Assembly: GCA_964626685.1 (NCBI GenBank)
Contig: CAZVJY010000002.1
Coordinates: forward strand, 1 to 64,000
Source: RGEC01 sp964626685
Lineage (GTDB): Bacteria; Bacteroidota; Bacteroidia; NS11-12g; UBA955
DNA: 64,000 nt
Reading direction: 5' to 3'
Shown: piece after piece, positions 16,404 to 24,902 of the stretch
Layout: each line of letters starts with the position of its first letter
Position numbering within the stretch: the first letter of the stretch is position 1
The notes under the pieces: model-generated
What the model was told of the DNA's origin: nothing
Databases searched by the model: none
The model's input: the letters and a program-made list of their open reading frames with translations, nothing else
Translations under genes and position numbers: made by a program

Positions 16404-17144
16404 ATGAACAAGCTGTTTTTTGAACTGGGCCGCTACATTTTGTTTGTGCGCAGCATGTTCTTCAAACCCGAGCGTTTCAAGGTCTTTTTTGAACGCACCA
16501 TCCACGAGATGAATAATATTGGTGTTGGCTCTGTAGGCATTGTCACCATTATTTCGGTTTTCGTGGGTGCGGTTACCACCCTGCAAACCGCATATCAGCT
16601 GGTATCTCCGCTTATTCCCATGAAAGTAATCGGAACCATTGTATCAGACAGTTCATTGCTGGAATTTGCCCCTACCATCACCTGCCTGGTTTTAGCGGGG
16701 AAAGTGGGTGCCAACATTGCCTCAGAAGTAGGCAATATGCGGGTTACTGAGCAAATTGATGCGCTTGAGGTAATGGGCATCAACAGCAGCGGCTTTCTGG
16801 GTTTACCAAAAATCATAGCCGGGGTAATTATGATTCCCTGCCTGATTATTGTAGCTAATTTTCTAATGATCAGCGGTGGCATACTGGCAGCACGACTGAC
16901 CGACCTGATGTCGCCCAACGAATTCATACAGGGTGCGAGGGAAACATTTAAAATGTTTACGGTTACGGTTTCCATGACCAAATCATTGGTTTTTGCCTTC
17001 ATCATAACCAGCATGAGCACCTACGAAGGTTATTTCACCGAAGGCGGAGCACTGGAGGTTGGAGAAGCCGGCACCCGTGCCGTTACGAGATCCTGCGTAC
17101 TTATCCTGTTTGCCGATTTTATCATAGCCAAATTGATGCTGTAA
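16404..17144 (+). CDS. mlaE: MlaE-type ABC transporter permease (YrbE family)
   Basis: 246-residue inner-membrane permease of the MCE-linked lipid transport family. Amphipathic N-terminal helix (RYILFVRSMFFKPERF), then five hydrophobic segments, with the conserved EVGNMRVTEQIDALEVMGI block that packs against the ATPase. In proteobacteria MlaFEDB moves phospholipid between inner and outer membrane. Two bases separate it from the ATPase gene, so the two form one unit. The MCE protein (MlaD) that usually follows is not next to them here. Confidence 0.92.
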   Translation: MNKLFFELGRYILFVRSMFFKPERFKVFFERTIHEMNNIGVGSVGIVTIISVFVGAVTTLQTAYQLVSPLIPMKVIGTIVSDSSLLEFAPTITCLVLAGKVGANIASEVGNMRVTEQIDALEVMGINSSGFLGLPKIIAGVIMIPCLIIVANFLMISGGILAARLTDLMSPNEFIQGARETFKMFTVTVSMTKSLVFAFIITSMSTYEGYFTEGGALEVGEAGTRAVTRSCVLILFADFIIAKLML

Positions 17145-17146
17145 TT

Positions 17147-17881
17147 ATGATAGAATTGGTAAACGTCAATAAAAGCTTTGCAGACAAACAGGTTTTGTTT
17201 GATATCAATGCCAAATTTGAACCCGGCATCCCAAACCTGATTATCGGGGCAAGCGGAGGGGGCAAATCGGTGCTGCTGAAATGCATGGTGGGCTTGTTCA
17301 AACCCGAAAGCGGAAGCATCAATTACGATGGTCGCGATTTTGTGCACCTTCCCTACGAACAGGTGCGTGAGGTAAGACGCGAAATTGGTATGCTTTTTCA
17401 GGGTACCGCCCTTTTTGATTCACTGACTGTAGAGGAAAACGTGGATTTCCCACTGAAAATGTTTGGCAAAATGACACCCGAACAGCGCAAAGACAGAATC
17501 AATTTTTGCCTGAGTCGGGTAGGGCTGGAAAATGCCAATAAAAAATACCCTGCTGAAATTTCCGGAGGGATGAAAAAACGCGTGGGCATTGCCCGTGCCA
17601 TTGCATTGGAAACACGTTACCTTTTCTGCGATGAACCCAACAGCGGCCTGGATCCTATTACAAGCCGCCGCATCGACGAATTGCTTCACGACATCACCAA
17701 TGAATTTAAAATCACCACCGTCATCAATAGCCACGATATGAAAACCGTGTACGATATCGGCGAATCCATTACCTTCATTTACCAGGGGAAGATATGGTGG
17801 CAGGGACACAGGAATGAACTGGACGCAACACGCGCCCACAACCCTGAACTGAATGCGTTCATCGCTGCCAGTCAGTTTTAG
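17147..17881 (+). CDS. mlaF: MlaF-type ABC transporter ATPase
   Basis: 244-residue ATPase partner of the permease just upstream. Walker A GASGGGKS, Q-loop MLFQGTALFD, signature SGGMKKRVGIARA, Walker B YLFCDEPNSGLDP and the switch His in VINSHDM. The lysines after the signature (GGMKKRV) are characteristic of MCE-type ATPases rather than drug exporters. Predicted to energise lipid transport at the inner membrane. Confidence 0.92.
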   Translation: MIELVNVNKSFADKQVLFDINAKFEPGIPNLIIGASGGGKSVLLKCMVGLFKPESGSINYDGRDFVHLPYEQVREVRREIGMLFQGTALFDSLTVEENVDFPLKMFGKMTPEQRKDRINFCLSRVGLENANKKYPAEISGGMKKRVGIARAIALETRYLFCDEPNSGLDPITSRRIDELLHDITNEFKITTVINSHDMKTVYDIGESITFIYQGKIWWQGHRNELDATRAHNPELNAFIAASQF

Positions 17882-17882
17882 G

Positions 17883-17975
17883 TTATTTGTTCATCAGATT
17901 CCGGTACAATTTTATCACACCGAATATCACGGCAACAATAATAAGCGCACCTAAAACAAGGGGTAAGTATTTCAT
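17883..17975 (-). CDS. 30-residue single-helix membrane microprotein
   Basis: ATG at 17975, TAA at 17883. The product is short, starts MKYLPLVLGALIIVAVIFG and ends in basic residues (IKLYRNLMNK), so it is one membrane helix with a positive C-terminal tail. Its ATG overlaps the stop of the upstream substrate-binding protein as ATGA, a strong coupling signal. It is too short for most gene finders. It could tether or modulate the transporter whose binding protein precedes it, but no such function is shown by sequence. The reading frame fills almost the whole gap between mlaF and the binding protein. Chance remains possible for so short a frame. Confidence 0.55.
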   Translation of the reverse strand: MKYLPLVLGALIIVAVIFGVIKLYRNLMNK

Positions 17976-19654
17976 GGATGGATTGTTTTTTTAACTCGTT
18001 TTAAAATCAGCCTGTTCGAAGCATCATTCGATAGCCCTTTCACCCGGTTGCTGTAAAGCCGTATACTTTGATCGTAGTAAAGTACCACAACAGGTGCCGA
18101 TTGAATAAGTATGCTGTCTGCAGCCTGCATGGTATGAATTCGCGCTGTTCCGTCTTCGGTAAATGATCTTTTATACAATGCATCAAACTGCGAATTGCTG
18201 AAATGAGTGTAATTAGGACCATTCGGACTAAAATTCCCGGAATAAAAACACGCCAGATAGTTTTCAGCATCGGGCACATCGGCAATCCATGAACCGCGAA
18301 AAATAGCCAGATTACCCTTGTTTCGCATCTGACGGAGCATACCACCCGTTTGTACGTCAATTTTTACGTTAACCCCAATATCGGCCCATGCTTTTTTAAG
18401 AAATACAGCCATATCCAGATAATCAGCGGTGGTGGTTAACGACAGTTCCTGCAGGCCTTTGCCGCCGGGAAAGCCCGCCATCTGTAATTCCAGCCTGGCT
18501 TTTTCAGGATTAAAAGGCAGGCCGGAGGTATTTGCATTCAGCAAGACCGGTGGCACAAATCCATTATCACCGGAGGTGCCAAGCCCATTTCTCAAATAAC
18601 GAATCAGTGACTTTCTGTCTACTGCCAATGTTAAAGCCCTGCGCAAATGCACATTTACCAATGGATTCGGTTTCCCACCCACGCTGTCACCCAGCCAAAA
18701 ACCCAGGTATTCCGTATTGAGAAAAGGCTTTTTCAACATACCAAACTTCCCGCTGTATTTCGGATTTAATGCACCTTCGCGCGTTAGCAATTCATCTTTA
18801 AAACTGCCTTCCACACCATTAAAGAAATCAAACTTGCCAGCCACAAAGTGCATGAAGGCGGTTTGTTTATTCTTGATAAAATCCACGTTAACGGCTTCCA
18901 GATAGGGCAATGAAAGGCCATTTTCCTTCTCAAAGTAACGGGGATTTCTTCTGAGCACCATTTTCACTTCTTCTTCCCAGTATTTCAGGTAAAACGGACC
19001 GGTTCCCACAGGATGGTGGCCAAAATCAGGTGTATTTCTAACATGCTTTTCGGGAACAACACTGCAGTATACCGTTCCCAGCAGCGACAATATGGTAGGA
19101 TCGGGACTCAACAGCCGGAGAATAAATATGGAATCTCCCTCGGTTTGAAAGGCCTTGCTATAGTTCGTATCAACCTTTCCGGAGAAGATCCACGCCGAAG
19201 GTGAAGCAGTTGCCGGATCGGCAATTCTGCTTAAAGAAAATGCCACATCTTTTGAAGTAATCTTCTCAAAACTTAAATCTTGTGGATTCAAAAAACCTGC
19301 ATCCCTTCGCAAAAAGAACTTATACACAAGTCCATCACCGCTCACTGTCCACCTGTAAGCCAGTGCAGGAAAAGGTTTCAAGGCAGAATCCAACTCTACA
19401 AGGCCATTGTAGATTTGTTGTGCCACCCATATTTCTGACTGTGATTTAATGAAAGCAGGATCAAGCGTAGCAAGGGTCGCATCCTCATTATACCTGAATA
19501 TGAGTGAGTCAGAATAATTATCCACATTTTTACAACCATAATTCCCCAAAAGCATGTAGATAACTGAAATCACAACGCCTGCAAACATTAGCGGGGCAAG
19601 AATAATTTTGCCAGACTGAAGAAGACGCTCATGAAAGTTACGTACTACGGACAT
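17972..19654 (-). CDS. Peptide-type ABC transporter substrate-binding protein (SBP family 5), orphan
   Basis: 560 residues. N-terminal membrane or lipoprotein signal (IILAPLMFAGVVISVIYMLLG, then NYGC, a poor lipobox), followed by the family 5 extracellular solute-binding fold: ATLDPAFIKSQSEIWVAQ, GLVYKFFLRRDAGF, PVGTGPFYL, RRALTLAVDRKSLI, and the late GSWIADVPDAENYL segment. Relatives bind oligopeptides, nickel or cell-wall peptides for Opp/Dpp-type transporters. No permease or ATPase of that type is present here. The start at 19654 overlaps the divergent UPF0173 start by 24 bases; an ATG at 19588 is possible but would remove the positive residues before the hydrophobic segment. A 30-codon frame is coupled to its end. 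Confidence 0.87.
   Translation of the reverse strand: MSVVRNFHERLLQSGKIILAPLMFAGVVISVIYMLLGNYGCKNVDNYSDSLIFRYNEDATLATLDPAFIKSQSEIWVAQQIYNGLVELDSALKPFPALAYRWTVSGDGLVYKFFLRRDAGFLNPQDLSFEKITSKDVAFSLSRIADPATASPSAWIFSGKVDTNYSKAFQTEGDSIFILRLLSPDPTILSLLGTVYCSVVPEKHVRNTPDFGHHPVGTGPFYLKYWEEEVKMVLRRNPRYFEKENGLSLPYLEAVNVDFIKNKQTAFMHFVAGKFDFFNGVEGSFKDELLTREGALNPKYSGKFGMLKKPFLNTEYLGFWLGDSVGGKPNPLVNVHLRRALTLAVDRKSLIRYLRNGLGTSGDNGFVPPVLLNANTSGLPFNPEKARLELQMAGFPGGKGLQELSLTTTADYLDMAVFLKKAWADIGVNVKIDVQTGGMLRQMRNKGNLAIFRGSWIADVPDAENYLACFYSGNFSPNGPNYTHFSNSQFDALYKRSFTEDGTARIHTMQAADSILIQSAPVVVLYYDQSIRLYSNRVKGLSNDASNRLILKRVKKTIHP
19603..19610 (+). promoter_or_regulatory. -7 element before the UPF0173-parAB unit
   Basis: TAATTTTG, an exact consensus match, 20 bases before the ATG at 19631. 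It lies inside the coding region of the divergent binding-protein gene. Confidence 0.4.
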
Positions 19655-20311
19655 TCCTGTTTTGAAGTGGTTAGCGGAGGCAAATCTATGCTATTTGATC
19701 CGTTCATTACGCCAAATCCCCTGGCATCTTCCATCAACATATCCACGGTTAAACCCGACTTTATGCTCATCAGTCATGGGCATGAGGACCATGTTGCAGA
19801 TGCAGTAGCCATTGGGAAGCAATCCGGCTGCACCTGCATTGGCATCTGGGAACTGACATCGTGGTTGCAGGCTCAGGGAATCGAGCATGTTCACCCCATG
19901 AATATTGGTGGAAGCCACGAGTTTGACTTTGGAACTGTTAAAATGGTCAATGCCGTACACAGCAGCACCCTGCCCGATGGTACACCAGGAGGCAATCCTG
20001 CCGGCTTTGTCATTCAAAATGCCGAAGATTGTTTCTATTACGCCGGTGATACCGCCCTGCATTCCGATATGCAGCTCATCCCCAGAAGGCACAAACTAAA
20101 ATGTGCTTTTTTACCCCTGGGCAGCAACTTTACCATGGATGTGCTGGATGCTATCGATGCCGCGCGCATGCTTGGCGTACACACCGTAATCGGCATGCAT
20201 TATGACACATTTGGTTACATAACTATCAACCATGAAGATGCACACCGTGTATTTCAGTCAGCAGGAATCAACCTGCACCTTATGAAAATCGGAGATACCT
20301 TAACCTTGTAA
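19631..20311 (+). CDS. UPF0173-type metallo-beta-lactamase-fold hydrolase
   Basis: 226 residues with the metal-binding SHGHEDHVAD motif, a downstream His in AVHSS, the GDTALHSDM aspartate and a final His in GMHYDTFG, all four parts of the two-metal site. Belongs to the UlaG-like/UPF0173 predicted metal-dependent hydrolases; substrate unknown. Six bases separate it from parA, so it is likely co-transcribed with the chromosome-partitioning genes. Confidence 0.9.
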   Translation: MKVTYYGHSCFEVVSGGKSMLFDPFITPNPLASSINISTVKPDFMLISHGHEDHVADAVAIGKQSGCTCIGIWELTSWLQAQGIEHVHPMNIGGSHEFDFGTVKMVNAVHSSTLPDGTPGGNPAGFVIQNAEDCFYYAGDTALHSDMQLIPRRHKLKCAFLPLGSNFTMDVLDAIDAARMLGVHTVIGMHYDTFGYITINHEDAHRVFQSAGINLHLMKIGDTLTL

Positions 20312-20316
20312 TTGCT

Positions 20317-21153
20317 ATGAAAACTGATAAAAAACCCCTTGGCGGAAAAATCATCTCTATTGCCAACCAGAAAGGCGGTGTAGGCAAAACCACCACCGCC
20401 ATTAACCTGGCGGCCAGCCTTGCTGTATTGGAATACAGAACCCTGCTGATCGACGCAGACCCACAGGCCAATTCCAGCTCAGGAATTGGTTTTGAACCCA
20501 AAAACATCAAACTGGGACTGTACGAGTGCCTTGTACAGGATATAAACCCCAAGGATGTAATCCTGTCTACCGATATCCCCTATCTGCACCTGATGGCCAG
20601 CAACATTGATCTGGTGGGTGCGGAAATTGAATTGTTGGAAATGCCCAACCGCGAACGTCTGTTGGAAGGCGTTCTGCGTCCGCTGAGAAACGAATACGAC
20701 TTCATTATCATTGACTGTTCACCCTCACTTGGCCTCATTACCACCAATGCTCTGGTAGCTTCTGACAGTATTATCATACCCGTTCAGTGCGAATATTTTG
20801 CTCTTGAAGGTTTAGGCAAACTGCTGAATACCATAAAAATTGTGCAAGGACACCTTAACCGCAACCTGGAAATCGAAGGCATCCTGCTTACCATGTATGA
20901 TGGCCGTCTGCGTCTTTGCAACCAGGTTGTAGATGATGTAAAAACCCATTTTCAGGATATCGTATTTGAAACCATTATCCAGCGCACCACCAAGCTCAGC
21001 GAGGCTCCCAGCTTCGGTGTACCGGTGCTGTTCCATGCCGCCGACAGCCGTGGAAGTATGAATTACCTGAATCTTGCCAATGAAATTCTGGAGAAAAATG
21101 GCTATATCAAACCTGTTCAACAAGACATTAACCCTGAATTCACAACCTCATGA
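20317..21153 (+). CDS. parA: Chromosome-partitioning ATPase ParA (Soj)
   Basis: 278-residue deviant Walker ATPase that moves ParB-bound origin regions. Walker A KGGVGKTT (19-26) with the signature first Lys, LLIDADPQANSS, and IIIDCSPSLGL. It begins with a short N-terminal extension of about 12 residues, as in chromosomal Soj. Its stop overlaps the parB start as ATGA. Chromosomal parAB usually lies near oriC, but no dnaA box cluster was recognised here. Confidence 0.96.
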   Translation: MKTDKKPLGGKIISIANQKGGVGKTTTAINLAASLAVLEYRTLLIDADPQANSSSGIGFEPKNIKLGLYECLVQDINPKDVILSTDIPYLHLMASNIDLVGAEIELLEMPNRERLLEGVLRPLRNEYDFIIIDCSPSLGLITTNALVASDSIIIPVQCEYFALEGLGKLLNTIKIVQGHLNRNLEIEGILLTMYDGRLRLCNQVVDDVKTHFQDIVFETIIQRTTKLSEAPSFGVPVLFHAADSRGSMNYLNLANEILEKNGYIKPVQQDINPEFTTS

Positions 21154-22043
21154 GCAACCCAATTAAAAAGAAAGGCGGACTCGGAAGGGGTTTAAGCGCC
21201 TTGCTGGAAAACGCAGAAACCGATATTACATCCAGAGAAACCAGACCAATTGGCGCTGTTTCACAGATTCCGCTGGATCAGCTGGAAGCCAATCCTTTTC
21301 AGCCGCGTACAGAATTTGACCCAACCGAACTGGAAGAACTGGCAGCTTCTATCAAAGTGCATGGTGTAATTCAGCCTATTACCGTAAGGAAAATGGGCTA
21401 TGACAAATACCAGCTCATCAGCGGCGAGAGACGTACCCGTGCTTCCATATTGGCTGGAATGGAGCGCATACCGGCCTACATCCGTATTGCCAACGACCAG
21501 GATATGCTGGAAATGGCGCTGATTGAAAATATACAGCGCAGCGACCTGAATGCCATTGATGTGGCCATGAGCTACAAACGCCTACTCGATGAATGCAGCT
21601 TAAAGCAGGAAGAACTGGGCGACCGCGTGGGAAAAGACCGTACCACCGTGAACAATTACCTGCGTTTGCTGAAACTGCCGGACGAAATTCAGGCAGGCAT
21701 CAAAACAGGTAAAATAAGCATGGGCCACGCACGCGCCATGATTAACATGGATGATATTGCCGAACAGCTTGATCTTTACCATGCCATTGTGAATGAAAGT
21801 CTGAGTGTACGCACAGTAGAAGCCCTGGTGAAAGACAAGAAAAACGGAACCCGTTCGGCTGTTTTCAGAACCGGTGGCACAGATTGGGATCCTGAAGTGG
21901 ACAGAATTACCGAACAGTTTCACAAATTACTAAAAACAGCGGTACATCTTAAAAACAACCCCAGCGGCAAGGGCAAAATCATCATCTCTTACAAAAACAG
22001 AAGTGATTTGGAACGGATTTTGGCTATGATGGGAGGATCCTGA
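21150..22043 (+). CDS. parB: Chromosome-partitioning protein ParB (Spo0J)
   Basis: 297-residue CTPase/DNA clamp binding parS. Typical opening KKKGGLGRGLSALL, the nuclease-like N-terminal domain IPLDQLEANPFQPR with the CTP-binding GERRTRAS, a helix-turn-helix domain (KEELGDRVGKDRTTVNNYLR-type region near residue 155-175) and a C-terminal dimerisation domain. Overlaps parA by four bases. Confidence 0.96.
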   Translation: MSNPIKKKGGLGRGLSALLENAETDITSRETRPIGAVSQIPLDQLEANPFQPRTEFDPTELEELAASIKVHGVIQPITVRKMGYDKYQLISGERRTRASILAGMERIPAYIRIANDQDMLEMALIENIQRSDLNAIDVAMSYKRLLDECSLKQEELGDRVGKDRTTVNNYLRLLKLPDEIQAGIKTGKISMGHARAMINMDDIAEQLDLYHAIVNESLSVRTVEALVKDKKNGTRSAVFRTGGTDWDPEVDRITEQFHKLLKTAVHLKNNPSGKGKIIISYKNRSDLERILAMMGGS

Positions 22044-22046
22044 TTC

Positions 22047-22574
22047 ATGGTTGGCCGTCTGATGGTTTTTATTTCCCTGCTGCTATTAACCGGCAACGTA
22101 TGCGGACAGCCGGATTCTTCGGACAAGCCCGAAAAACCACCACTAAGGCTATTGCACCTTGGACCACCGCACTCTCCCACAAAAGCCGCTATTTACAGCG
22201 CTGTAATTCCGGGCGCAGGACAGCTGTACAACCGCAAATACTGGAAACTCCCCGTGGTGTATGCCGGATTGGGTGCCGCATCCTACCTCATGCTGGATCA
22301 GCGTGCAAAAATGCGTAACCTGAACCTGCAGTTTCAACGGGCCTATGCCATCAACAAAGACACCACGCTGGATGCAAACCTCATAGCTGAGCGCGACAAT
22401 TACCGTCGTATGCGCGATTTCGGCATACTGGCCATAACTGCCGTGTATGCGCTGCAAATCATTGATGCAACAGTGGATGCTCACTTCTTTAGGTTCAATA
22501 TAGATCAAAACCTCAGTGCTCGAATCCACCCAAGCCCCGCACGCCTGTTCACCGTTACCTATAGCCTAAAATGA
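22047..22574 (+). CDS. DUF5683 domain protein
   Basis: 175 residues. Signal peptide (about 1-21, ending VCGQ), a proline-rich linker, then AAIYSAVIPGAGQLYNRKYW, the hallmark of DUF5683, with hydrophobic segments at VVYAGLGAASYLML and FGILAITAVYALQIID. In Bacteroidota this gene nearly always follows parB. Function unknown; an envelope location is likely. It starts 3 bases after parB and its stop overlaps the next gene as ATGA. Confidence 0.88.
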   Translation: MVGRLMVFISLLLLTGNVCGQPDSSDKPEKPPLRLLHLGPPHSPTKAAIYSAVIPGAGQLYNRKYWKLPVVYAGLGAASYLMLDQRAKMRNLNLQFQRAYAINKDTTLDANLIAERDNYRRMRDFGILAITAVYALQIIDATVDAHFFRFNIDQNLSARIHPSPARLFTVTYSLK

Positions 22575-22885
22575 ACCGAATTGAACAACTAATGGCCTTC
22601 CTGAAGGAAAGCCCTGAAGATGCTTTTTTAAATTATGCCCTGGCAACTGAATTTGTTGGGCTTGGCGAAGATGATAAAGCCGAAGGTATTTTCAGGATGT
22701 TACTGGAAAAACACCCAGATTATATTGCGACATATTACCACTTGGGCAAATTGCTGGAGCGCAAAGCCGAAAAGGAAGAAGCAATCATCATTTACGAAAA
22801 AGGAATCGAAAAAGCAAAAAAAACGGGCGAAAGGCACAGCCTAAGCGAATTGCAAAGCGCCCTGCTTGAACTGCAATACGATTAG
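22571..22885 (+). CDS. Small tetratricopeptide-repeat protein
   Basis: 104 residues made of about two and a half TPR units (for example NYALATEFVGLGEDDKAEGI and TYYHLGKLLERKAEKEEAI). No signal peptide. A protein-interaction adaptor of unknown partner. Its start overlaps the DUF5683 stop by four bases, so it closes the UPF0173-parA-parB-DUF5683 unit. It converges with nuoH with one base between stops. Confidence 0.85.
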   Translation: MNRIEQLMAFLKESPEDAFLNYALATEFVGLGEDDKAEGIFRMLLEKHPDYIATYYHLGKLLERKAEKEEAIIIYEKGIEKAKKTGERHSLSELQSALLELQYD

Positions 22886-22886
22886 G

Positions 22887-23921
22887 TTATTTTCCGAAAA
22901 GCAACAACCCACCACCGGTAAGGAGCATGTTCACTATGGCCAGTGGAATCATGGTTTTCCACCCAAGGTGCATCAGTTGGTCATATCTGAAACGTGGCAA
23001 CGTCCAGCGAATCCACATAAAGGCAAAAATGAAGAAACTGATCTTCAGGAATATGGATACGATCTGCAGAACAGCCAGCAAATTCTGATTATCAATCAGG
23101 TGCATACCGGGGAAATTATATCCACCAAAATACACACAGGTCATTACCGCACTGCTGATAAACATATTGATGTATTCGGCAAACAGGTAAAAGCCCAGTT
23201 TCATGGATGAGTACTCAGTGTGGTAACCACCAATCAGTTCGGTTTCACATTCAGGCAAATCGAAGGGAGCACGGTTACACTCGGCCAGTGCGCAGGTAAA
23301 GAAAATGATAAAACCAAGCGGCTGGTAAATGATATTCCACTGCATACCACCCCATCCGCTCTGCTGCTGCACAATCTCACGAAGGCTCAGGCTGCCGCTC
23401 ATCATGATAACGGCAATTAGGGCAAGCCCCATACCCAGTTCATAGCTGATCATCTGACTGCTGGCACGGATGGCTCCGTACAGTGAGTATTTGTTATTGG
23501 AGGCCCAGCCACCAATCATGATTCCATATACACCTACACTTACAATGCCCATGATATACAAAATCCCGATATCTACATCGGCTACCTGCAATTGTATGGT
23601 GCGCCCAAACAATTCGAGGTGGCTTCCCCAAGGAATAACTGCACTGGTAATACAGGCGGTTATCATGGCAAGGCCGGGTCCAAGAATGAATAGCCATTTC
23701 TCAGCATTTTTGGGAATCAGTTCTTCTTTGAAAAACATTTTACCCGCATCGGCAATGGGCTGAAGTATACCAAAAACACCCGCGCGGTTGGGTCCCAGTC
23801 GATCCTGTAAAAACGCAGCCACTTTGCGCTCACCATAGGTAAGATAGGTGGCAATTCCAAGGGTAATGGCCGTGAGAATGAGAATCAGAATGCTCTTTTC
23901 CAGTAGTAATGCAAAATCCAT
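22887..23921 (-). CDS. nuoH: NADH-quinone oxidoreductase subunit H
   Basis: 344-residue membrane subunit that forms the quinone chamber of complex I with NuoD and NuoB. Eight or more hydrophobic segments; conserved QDRLGPNRAGVFG, RAPFDLPECETELIGGYHTEYS and the final helices. It is the last nuo gene in this run: nuoI to nuoN, which normally follow, are not present, and the next gene converges on it. Confidence 0.96.
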   Translation of the reverse strand: MDFALLLEKSILILILTAITLGIATYLTYGERKVAAFLQDRLGPNRAGVFGILQPIADAGKMFFKEELIPKNAEKWLFILGPGLAMITACITSAVIPWGSHLELFGRTIQLQVADVDIGILYIMGIVSVGVYGIMIGGWASNNKYSLYGAIRASSQMISYELGMGLALIAVIMMSGSLSLREIVQQQSGWGGMQWNIIYQPLGFIIFFTCALAECNRAPFDLPECETELIGGYHTEYSSMKLGFYLFAEYINMFISSAVMTCVYFGGYNFPGMHLIDNQNLLAVLQIVSIFLKISFFIFAFMWIRWTLPRFRYDQLMHLGWKTMIPLAIVNMLLTGGGLLLFGK

Positions 23922-23922
23922 A

Positions 23923-24891
23923 TTAAGCTTTGTTCAACAGGGGTGTATGTTCGGGAATGGGTTCTTCGTATTTGTTGGCACTGATTACCGAATGGCGGTC
24001 GATGTGACGGGGACCTTCAACGACCCAATCGGTTTTTTCTTTTTTATCAAAACGACACTCGTTACAGATGAACTCCTTCACTTCGCCAAACTGATCTTTA
24101 CGTGCCGTTATGCGGGCAATATCATCGCCAATCATCCATGCTACGGCCTTGCCGCTGCACTTTTTACAATCGCGGTGCACATCCATGGGCTTTGTGTACC
24201 ATACACGGCTGCGGAAGCGGAAAGTTTTATCGGTAAGGGCTCCTACCGGGCAAACATCAATTACATTGCCTATAAAGTCATTGTCAAGCGCGTTTTGGAT
24301 ATACGTGCTGATTTCAGCTGCATCGCCACGCTTCATCACACCGTGCTCTCGCTGATTGGTCAGCTGATCTGCTGTGTAAACACAACGATAACAGAGAATA
24401 CAACGTGTCATGTGCAACTTGATGTATTCACCGATGTCAATCTTATCAAACGTGCGACGCTTGAACTCATAGCGGGTTTTTTCAAGGCCATGCTCAAAAG
24501 CAAGGTCCTGTAAATGGCACTCACCGGCCTGGTCGCAAATGGGACAATCCAGCGGATGGTTGATGAGCAGAAACTCTACAACACCGTGTCTTGCGTCGTT
24601 CACACGCTCACTGGTTTTGTTTTTCACTTCCATTCCATCCATCACAGGGGTACTGCAACTTGCCACCAGTTTGGGCATAGGGCGTGGGTCTTTTTCACTG
24701 CCCTTGCTCACTTCTACCAGACAGGTACGGCATTTTCCGCCACTGCCTTTTAAACTGCTGTAATAACACATGGCAGGCGGTACCACATCGCCACCAATAA
24801 TGCGAGCTGCATTGAGAATGGTGGTTCCCGGATCTACCGCAATGGTTTTTCCATCGATGGTTACATTGATCTTTTCAGTCTGTTCAGCCAT
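23923..24891 (-). CDS. nuoG: NADH-quinone oxidoreductase subunit G, short form
   Basis: 322 residues, against roughly 800-900 in E. coli. It keeps the N-terminal iron-sulfur part: 2Fe-2S ligands in CYYSSLKGSGGKCRTC, the His/Cys cluster site CPICDQAGECHLQD and the 4Fe-4S set CILCYRCVY with a later CPVG. The molybdopterin-like domain is missing. Short NuoG is normal for many Bacteroidota, so this is not a truncation. It lies between nuoF (11 bases) and nuoH (1 base). Confidence 0.93.
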   Translation of the reverse strand: MAEQTEKINVTIDGKTIAVDPGTTILNAARIIGGDVVPPAMCYYSSLKGSGGKCRTCLVEVSKGSEKDPRPMPKLVASCSTPVMDGMEVKNKTSERVNDARHGVVEFLLINHPLDCPICDQAGECHLQDLAFEHGLEKTRYEFKRRTFDKIDIGEYIKLHMTRCILCYRCVYTADQLTNQREHGVMKRGDAAEISTYIQNALDNDFIGNVIDVCPVGALTDKTFRFRSRVWYTKPMDVHRDCKKCSGKAVAWMIGDDIARITARKDQFGEVKEFICNECRFDKKEKTDWVVEGPRHIDRHSVISANKYEEPIPEHTPLLNKA

Positions 24892-24902
24892 TTCTTATTT
24901 GT

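Noticed and set aside
21255..21275. Possible parS site (TGTTTCAC) in parB
   Set aside because: Only one half of the palindromic site matches; the second half does not, so not credible as parS.
23923..24891. nuoG as a truncated pseudogene
   Set aside because: The short form with all iron-sulfur motifs and intact operon spacing is normal for the phylum.
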